Below, one piece after another: positions 13,279-16,847 of a stretch of DNA of 16,847 bases. Every line of letters begins with the position of its first letter. The stretch's first letter is position 1. The notes beneath the pieces are model-generated. The model ran no database searches and was not told the DNA's origin. It saw nothing but the letters and a program-made list of their open reading frames with translations. A program made the position numbers and the translations under genes. Source of the DNA: UBA9845 sp051889975 (GTDB taxonomy: Bacteria; Bacillota; Clostridia; Christensenellales; UBA1242); assembly GCA_051889975.1 (NCBI GenBank), contig JBJFDJ010000006.1, forward strand, positions 1 through 16,847, in the 5' to 3' direction.

Positions 13279-13439
13279 ATTTTAATAAGGTGATTTTTGT
13301 TTCACTTAAACTAACATATTTAATTTTAATAAAAGTAAGTTTATCAAATCTTCACAAAAACCTGTTTGCAAAATTTATTTGTATGCAAGTTGAGATGATA
13401 TTTTATTTTTTAAAACCGTAAGCCAAAAATTTTTACAAT
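13279..13439. other. AT-rich gap between XRE and HU genes
   Basis: I see no supported gene, promoter of known target, or structured RNA here. The neighbouring genes point towards each other and each has its own terminator. Confidence 0.5.
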
Positions 13440-13463
13440 AAAAAACCAAGGCAACAACCTTGG
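13440..13463 (-). terminator. Terminator of the HU gene
   Basis: On the minus strand, CCAAGG-ttgttg-CCTTGG (13463-13446) is followed directly by a run of six T. It lies 11 bases after the HU stop codon. Confidence 0.85.
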
Positions 13464-13473
13464 CTAAATGTTC

Positions 13474-13743
13474 TTAGAACAATTCTTTAAATGCTTTACC
13501 AAATTTGAAAGCAGGAACTTTGCTTGCAGCAATTTTTTGTTTTTGTTTTGTGAGTGGGTTAAAAACTTCTCTTGCTGGTTTTTCTTTTAATTCAAAGCTA
13601 CCAAATCCAACGAGTTGAATTTTTTCACCGTCTTTTAATGCATCAACAATTGTTTCTACAACTGCTTGATATGCTGCTTCTGCTTGTTTGTTAGAAAGTT
13701 CTGCTCTTTTAGCAATTTCTCTAACGAATTCTGTTTTGTTCAT
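13474..13743 (-). CDS. hup: HU-family nucleoid DNA-binding protein
   Basis: This 89-residue protein matches HU over its whole length. It starts MNKTEFVREIAKRAELSNKQAEAAYQ, contains LVGFGSFELKEKPAREVFNPLTKQ, and ends KVPAFKFGKAFKELF. The DNA-binding arm (about 53-75) has the conserved R-x-x-x-N-P motif. HU binds and bends DNA as a dimer and compacts the nucleoid. TTGGAGG lies 6 bases before the ATG. A -35 TTGCAA and extended -10 TGATAAAAT lie upstream, and a GC-rich terminator follows, so it is a single-gene unit as usual for highly expressed HU. Codon use is less extreme than in the neighbours, consistent with high expression. The choice between HU-alpha, HU-beta and IHF names is arbitrary here. 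Confidence 0.97.
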   Translation of the reverse strand: MNKTEFVREIAKRAELSNKQAEAAYQAVVETIVDALKDGEKIQLVGFGSFELKEKPAREVFNPLTKQKQKIAASKVPAFKFGKAFKELF

Positions 13744-13775
13744 AAAGAACCTCCAATTTTTTTAGTTACATTTTA

Positions 13776-13803
13776 ATTTTATCATTTTTTTTATTATTTG
13801 CAA
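13776..13803 (-). promoter_or_regulatory. Promoter of the HU gene
   Basis: On the minus strand, TTGCAA (13803-13798), a 16-base spacer ending TGA and TAAAAT (13781-13776) form an extended -10 sigma-A promoter. The predicted start is near 13769, giving a leader of about 25 bases with the GGAGG site. Confidence 0.6.
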
Positions 13804-13938
13804 ACAAAAATATAATATTTTAAAAAAAAATGTCACATTTACACTTTTTATTAAAAACAAATTTTTTGTTGCAAACAAAGTTGTTAACTGCGTTTTGGTT
13901 ACTTTTTTATTATTTACCACTTTTAAATTTTTAAAACT

Positions 13939-14799
13939 TTAAACCACATCTATGACAAAATAATTTGTTGCAGACGGGCTGTCAACAACAATTTTTGCCT
14001 TGCCCTTTTTAAGTGCAACAATGGCAAAATGTTTGTATTCATGTTCTGTAACTTTTACAACATCTTCGCCTTCAACAATGGCAATATCACACAATGCTTT
14101 GCTACTATTTGTAAAATATTCGGCGTAATAATAGTTTTGAACAGACAAATCAATTGTTATGTTTTGAAAATGCACATCTTTTTGTTTAACCATGACATCT
14201 ATTTCAAAAGTTTTGCACTGCAAACTGCTTAACATATATTTAATTGTGAGCTTGTCACTGCCAACATTTATTGCCGTAACTGTGTCTGCGTCAAAATCAT
14301 ACTTAACACAATTATTTTGCGAATAAACGATTGGCAACACATTTGTTTCTCCGGTTATGGTTGTTGATAAATTTACAGACTCACCAAAATACATATCTAT
14401 GTCTTCGGCGTTTAAACAAACTTGAGTGGGATAAATTTTTTCTTTGACAACTTCAACCTGTATTTTTTTGTTAATAACGTCATTTTCGTTAATTTTTAAA
14501 ATTATTAAAATGTTACAACTGCCAACCTTGTTTGCAGTAACCACTCCATCAAAAACACCAACAGATGCAACAGTTTCATCATCGCTAGAAAAAACAGTTT
14601 TTTCTGTATAATTATTTGGCAAAACCAAATAATTTTGATTTGATAATTCAAATTTTTCATTGACTTGCAATGAAATTTTGTTTGTCAAAATTGTGATATC
14701 ATTTGCATAAACAGTTTTTGTTTTAAGCACATATAACAAGGAAACAATTGTTCCAGAAGCAACAACGACGGATAGAACTATAATTAAAACTTTTTTCAT
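13939..14799 (-). CDS. Exported protein with three Ig-like (BIG2-like) domains
   Basis: This 286-residue protein starts MKK followed by a hydrophobic segment (about 4-26) and TKTVYA-ND, a plausible signal peptidase I site (V-Y-A). Without cleavage it would be an N-terminal membrane anchor. There is no lipobox cysteine and no LPxTG. Three beta-rich domains of 75-90 residues follow, at about 33-117, 122-207 and 212-286. Each ends in the bacterial Ig-like pattern (VTANKVGSCNILI, VTAINVGSDKLTI, IVALKKGKAKIVV). Such domains occur in adhesins and in envelope-associated proteins. No enzymatic motif is present. The ATG has no recognisable ribosome binding site, and the best promoter lies about 80 bases upstream, so it is not leaderless. 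The function is unknown beyond an extracytoplasmic structural or binding role. Confidence 0.72.
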   Translation of the reverse strand: MKKVLIIVLSVVVASGTIVSLLYVLKTKTVYANDITILTNKISLQVNEKFELSNQNYLVLPNNYTEKTVFSSDDETVASVGVFDGVVTANKVGSCNILIILKINENDVINKKIQVEVVKEKIYPTQVCLNAEDIDMYFGESVNLSTTITGETNVLPIVYSQNNCVKYDFDADTVTAINVGSDKLTIKYMLSSLQCKTFEIDVMVKQKDVHFQNITIDLSVQNYYYAEYFTNSSKALCDIAIVEGEDVVKVTEHEYKHFAIVALKKGKAKIVVDSPSATNYFVIDVV

Positions 14800-14879
14800 T
14801 TGTAAACCAAGACTGATAATTTTTATTGTGCAAAGTTAAATGAGCAAATAATTTGCCATTTTGCACATGCGTTTTATAT

Positions 14880-14908
14880 ATAATAGCATAAACGACAAAA
14901 ATCGACAA
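14880..14908 (-). promoter_or_regulatory. Extended -10 promoter of the Ig-like gene
   Basis: On the minus strand, TTGTCG (14908-14903), a 17-base spacer ending TGC and TATTAT (14885-14880) predict a start near 14873. This leaves a leader of about 75 bases without an obvious ribosome binding site. Confidence 0.55.
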
Positions 14909-14940
14909 TAGCAAAATTAAAAAATACTGCTTTAAAAATA

Positions 14941-14958
14941 TTAAAACTTTTGTTTTAA
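14941..14958 (-). terminator. Weak AT-rich hairpin behind the GNAT gene
   Basis: TTAAAAC-tttt-GTTTTAA is a 7-base stem, followed on the minus strand by TATTTTT. It lies 27 bases after the GNAT stop. The low GC content makes it a tentative terminator. Confidence 0.4.
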
Positions 14959-14984
14959 GCCAATAGTTGTCTTTTATATCTTTG

Positions 14985-15587
14985 TCAATCTGTCACATCA
15001 ACAGATCCATGTTGCAGTTTTAAATTGTTTAAATCATAAACAAGAGCCAGCGAACCCAAAAAATATTTTTTGACTTCTTTAAATCCAAAATGCATATAAA
15101 ATCCATAGCCCCTGGTCTTGCGATTTTGCGTTACCAAATACATATAATTTATATTATTTTTTAACAAATGTTGCCCAAGTGCAATCAACAAAAGATTGCC
15201 AATTTTTTTGCCCTGATGTGCGCTGTCAATGTTAATGTGGAATCCTCCAGAATATTTTTCATCAAGATTTTTGCTGACTTTTAAGCAAATTTTTGTAAAC
15301 AGCGACAAAATTTTTGAATTTTTAGCAATTTTTTTTAAATATATTTGTTTGAATTTGTCTTGATACAAATTGCTGTTTGTTGAGCAAACAACATATCCAC
15401 AAGCCTTTCCTTCATCTGTGGCAACAAAAACATTTTGTGGCTCGCAATCTAAATAATAATCAATGTAAGTGTTGCAAACTGCTTCTCGTTTTTTGGAGTT
15501 TTTGGCAAAACTACCCTTTGCCGTGTCGGCACAAATCTTTCTTATATCATCTCTATATTTTTGATTGTAATGTTCAATTTTTATCAT
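14985..15587 (-). CDS. GNAT-family N-acetyltransferase
   Basis: The chosen protein is 200 residues starting MIKIEHYNQKYRDDIRKICADTAKGSF. The acetyl-CoA-binding motif A is seen in INIDSAHQGKKIGNLLLIAL (H/Q-x-x-G-x-G/I-x type) and motif B-like sequence follows in NRKTRGYGFYMHFGFKEV. GNAT enzymes transfer an acetyl group from acetyl-CoA to an amine, and the substrate is unknown. An in-frame upstream ATG (15632) would add 15 residues but lies over the promoter, with TATAAT at 15612-15607. Two adjacent ATGs (15590, 15587) follow AAAAGGTGAT. Aligning AGGTGAT with the 16S 3' end gives proper spacing for the second, so 15587 is used. A TGA stop is used. The gene is a single unit between its own promoter and a weak hairpin. 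Confidence 0.85.
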   Translation of the reverse strand: MIKIEHYNQKYRDDIRKICADTAKGSFAKNSKKREAVCNTYIDYYLDCEPQNVFVATDEGKACGYVVCSTNSNLYQDKFKQIYLKKIAKNSKILSLFTKICLKVSKNLDEKYSGGFHINIDSAHQGKKIGNLLLIALGQHLLKNNINYMYLVTQNRKTRGYGFYMHFGFKEVKKYFLGSLALVYDLNNLKLQHGSVDVTD

Positions 15588-15606
15588 CATATCACCTTTT
15601 GTTTTA

Positions 15607-15615
15607 ATTATAGCA
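15607..15615 (-). promoter_or_regulatory. Extended -10 promoter of the GNAT gene
   Basis: On the minus strand, TGCTATAAT is a perfect extended -10. The -35 (TTTGTG, 17 bases upstream) is poor. The predicted start is near 15600, leaving a leader of about 12 bases with AAAAGGTGAT. Confidence 0.6.
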
Positions 15616-15646
15616 CAAAAACATAAAAACACAAAAATGTTGCAAT

Positions 15647-15672
15647 AAAAAAAACCTTTTAAGGTTTTTTTT
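15647..15672 (-). terminator. Terminator behind transketolase
   Basis: Eight A plus CCT and AGG plus eight T form an 11-base stem around a 4-base loop, read as a T-run terminator on the minus strand. It ends the transketolase transcript upstream of the GNAT promoter. Confidence 0.65.
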
Positions 15673-15680
15673 AAATGAAT

Positions 15681-15700
15681 TTTGACTTTGAAAAGTCAAA
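15681..15700. other. Second hairpin between transketolase and its terminator
   Basis: TTTGACTT-TGAA-AAGTCAAA is a perfect 8-base inverted repeat 60 bases downstream of the transketolase stop and just before the terminator hairpin. It could stabilise the mRNA 3' end or bind a protein. No T-run follows it directly. Confidence 0.5.
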
Positions 15701-15761
15701 GCAAAAACACACAAGATTTTTAATTTGATGTGAATTTGATTAAAATATATTTGTTATTGCA

Positions 15762-16847
15762 CTATTTTTCAACTTGATTTTGAAATTTTTTCAGCCAAGT
15801 TTCAATGCGTTTAGAAAGACTTTCTGGGTCAAACTTCATATATTTTTGAACATCAAGTGGATGGGCAGAAGTTCCAAAACTGTTCAAACTTAAAACCAAA
15901 TCATTTGGCTTTGCCATTTTATACCAGCAATTTTCTGCACTACTTTCTAAAAACACAATTGGCAAATCTTTTAAAACAGATTTTTTGTAAACAGGCTTTT
16001 GTTTTTCAAAGATATCAACGCATGGCATGCTAACAAGTCTTGCATAAATTTTGTTTTCTTTAAGCCTATCCAAAATGTTTAGGGCAAGTGTAACATCAGC
16101 GCCAGTTGTTACAATGGTTAATTGCGCCCTGCGATCATTGTGCAAAATATATCCACCACAAAGTGCTTTTTCAAGTTCAGTTTGTTTTAGGGTTGGTTTG
16201 TCTTTGCTGACGCAAATAACGGTTGGTTTTTTGTATTGCAAAAGCCAAACATAACTTGCAATTATTTCGGTGAAATTGTATGGCCTGCTGACAATTGTGT
16301 TAGGTATCATTCTAATTGATGGCAACTGCTCAATTGGTTGATGAGTTGGTCCGTCTTCGCCTGACAAAATACTGTCGTGTGACAACGTTAAAAGTGTGCA
16401 TATATTCATCAATGCACTCATCCTAAACGCAGGTTTAAGGTAGTCAAAAAATGACATAAAACAACTTTGATATGGCAAATTAAAGCCAAACAAAGCAATT
16501 CCGTTTGAAATGGATGCCATTGCGTGTTCTCTTACGCCAAACCTTATCAACTTGCCAGCATAATCATTTGCAGAAAAATCTTTTGCGTTTTTGTCAAATG
16601 CCATTGTTGACACAGCAACATCTGCACTTCCACCAAACATATTTGGCAATATCTCTGCCACTTGAGTTAAAATGTCACCATTTATGTCTCTGGTTGCCTG
16701 TGCTTCGGTCATTTTAATCTTTTTGATTTTTTCTATCTCTTTTGAGTAGTCTTTTCCTTCAACAAAAATTTTTAACTCTTTCCACTCTTTTGGATAAAGT
16801 TTTTTGTATTCTTGAGTGTTTGATTGTTGCTTTAATCTTTGTTTTGC
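15762..16847 (-). CDS. tkt: Transketolase, C-terminal part (N-terminus outside window)
   Basis: The reading frame is open to the window edge, so it is partial at the 5' end and contributes 361 of about 660 residues. The ATG at 16712 is internal, because 45 in-frame codons before it continue the linker (for example EYKKLYPKEWKELK). The pyrimidine-binding domain begins with ATRDINGDILTQVA and GGSADVAVST. The catalytic-glutamate motif is RFGVREHAMASISNGIAL, and HDSILSGEDGPTHQPIEQL carries the conserved histidines and substrate contacts. The C-terminal regulatory domain starts near YILHNDRRAQLTIVTTG. With thiamine diphosphate and Mg2+ it transfers two-carbon units in the non-oxidative pentose phosphate pathway. 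It ends in TAG, and a terminator follows at 15647. Confidence 0.96.
   Translation of the reverse strand, partial: AKQRLKQQSNTQEYKKLYPKEWKELKIFVEGKDYSKEIEKIKKIKMTEAQATRDINGDILTQVAEILPNMFGGSADVAVSTMAFDKNAKDFSANDYAGKLIRFGVREHAMASISNGIALFGFNLPYQSCFMSFFDYLKPAFRMSALMNICTLLTLSHDSILSGEDGPTHQPIEQLPSIRMIPNTIVSRPYNFTEIIASYVWLLQYKKPTVICVSKDKPTLKQTELEKALCGGYILHNDRRAQLTIVTTGADVTLALNILDRLKENKIYARLVSMPCVDIFEKQKPVYKKSVLKDLPIVFLESSAENCWYKMAKPNDLVLSLNSFGTSAHPLDVQKYMKFDPESLSKRIETWLKKFQNQVEK

Noticed and set aside
15591..15632. Upstream ATG extending the GNAT protein
   Set aside because: The extension overlaps a perfect extended -10 promoter and adds residues not expected in the family.

Overview
The window is about 30% GC and reads like a chromosome segment of a low-GC Bacillota (Firmicutes) bacterium, most likely an uncultured Clostridia-type lineage. 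The evidence is a Phe T-box leader in front of pheST, mostly strong AGGAG-type ribosome binding sites, sigma-A-like promoters often with an extended -10 (TGn), HU, and a BclA-like collagen protein of the kind found on spore surfaces. TAA, TAG and TGA all serve as stops, so the standard bacterial code applies. No tRNA, rRNA, transposase, phage gene or CRISPR array was found. The lineage assignment is inference.

Layout. (1) 1-2417, minus strand: a membrane-bound XRE regulator, a FliB-like cysteine-rich protein and a HI0933/BaiN-type flavoprotein cut by the window start. The regulator appears to be made from a leaderless mRNA. (2) 2608-6063, plus strand: a tight four-gene operon of PlsC-type acyltransferase, GT8 glycosyltransferase, GT8 glycosyltransferase and PlsC-type acyltransferase. 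Every junction overlaps and the operon ends in a bidirectional terminator at 6216-6247. It looks like a glycolipid or membrane-lipid modification pathway and is the best candidate here for an uncharacterised system. (3) 6431-10126, minus strand: pheT and pheS behind a T-box riboswitch with a Phe specifier and its own promoter. (4) 10231-10713, minus strand: a CYTH/triphosphate-tunnel protein, again apparently leaderless. (5) 10974-12347, minus strand: a collagen-like surface protein with three G-X-Y blocks separated by homologous beta spacers. (6) 12577-13182, plus strand: a second XRE regulator with membrane helices and a zinc ribbon. (7) 13474-15587, minus strand: HU, an exported three-domain Ig-like protein and a GNAT acetyltransferase. 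(8) 15762-16847, minus strand: the C-terminal part of transketolase, cut by the window end.

How the parts work together. pheST is controlled by uncharged tRNA-Phe. HU, transketolase and PheST are core functions. The two XRE/membrane regulators, the collagen and Ig-like surface proteins and the lipid/sugar operon together suggest a region concerned with the cell envelope. The most informative regulatory observation is that two minus-strand genes (XRE at 2417 and CYTH at 10713) have TTGATT-17-TAtAAT/TAcAAT promoters placed so that transcription starts at or within two bases of the ATG, and neither has a ribosome binding site. Twelve of the other thirteen genes have one or have their start outside the window.
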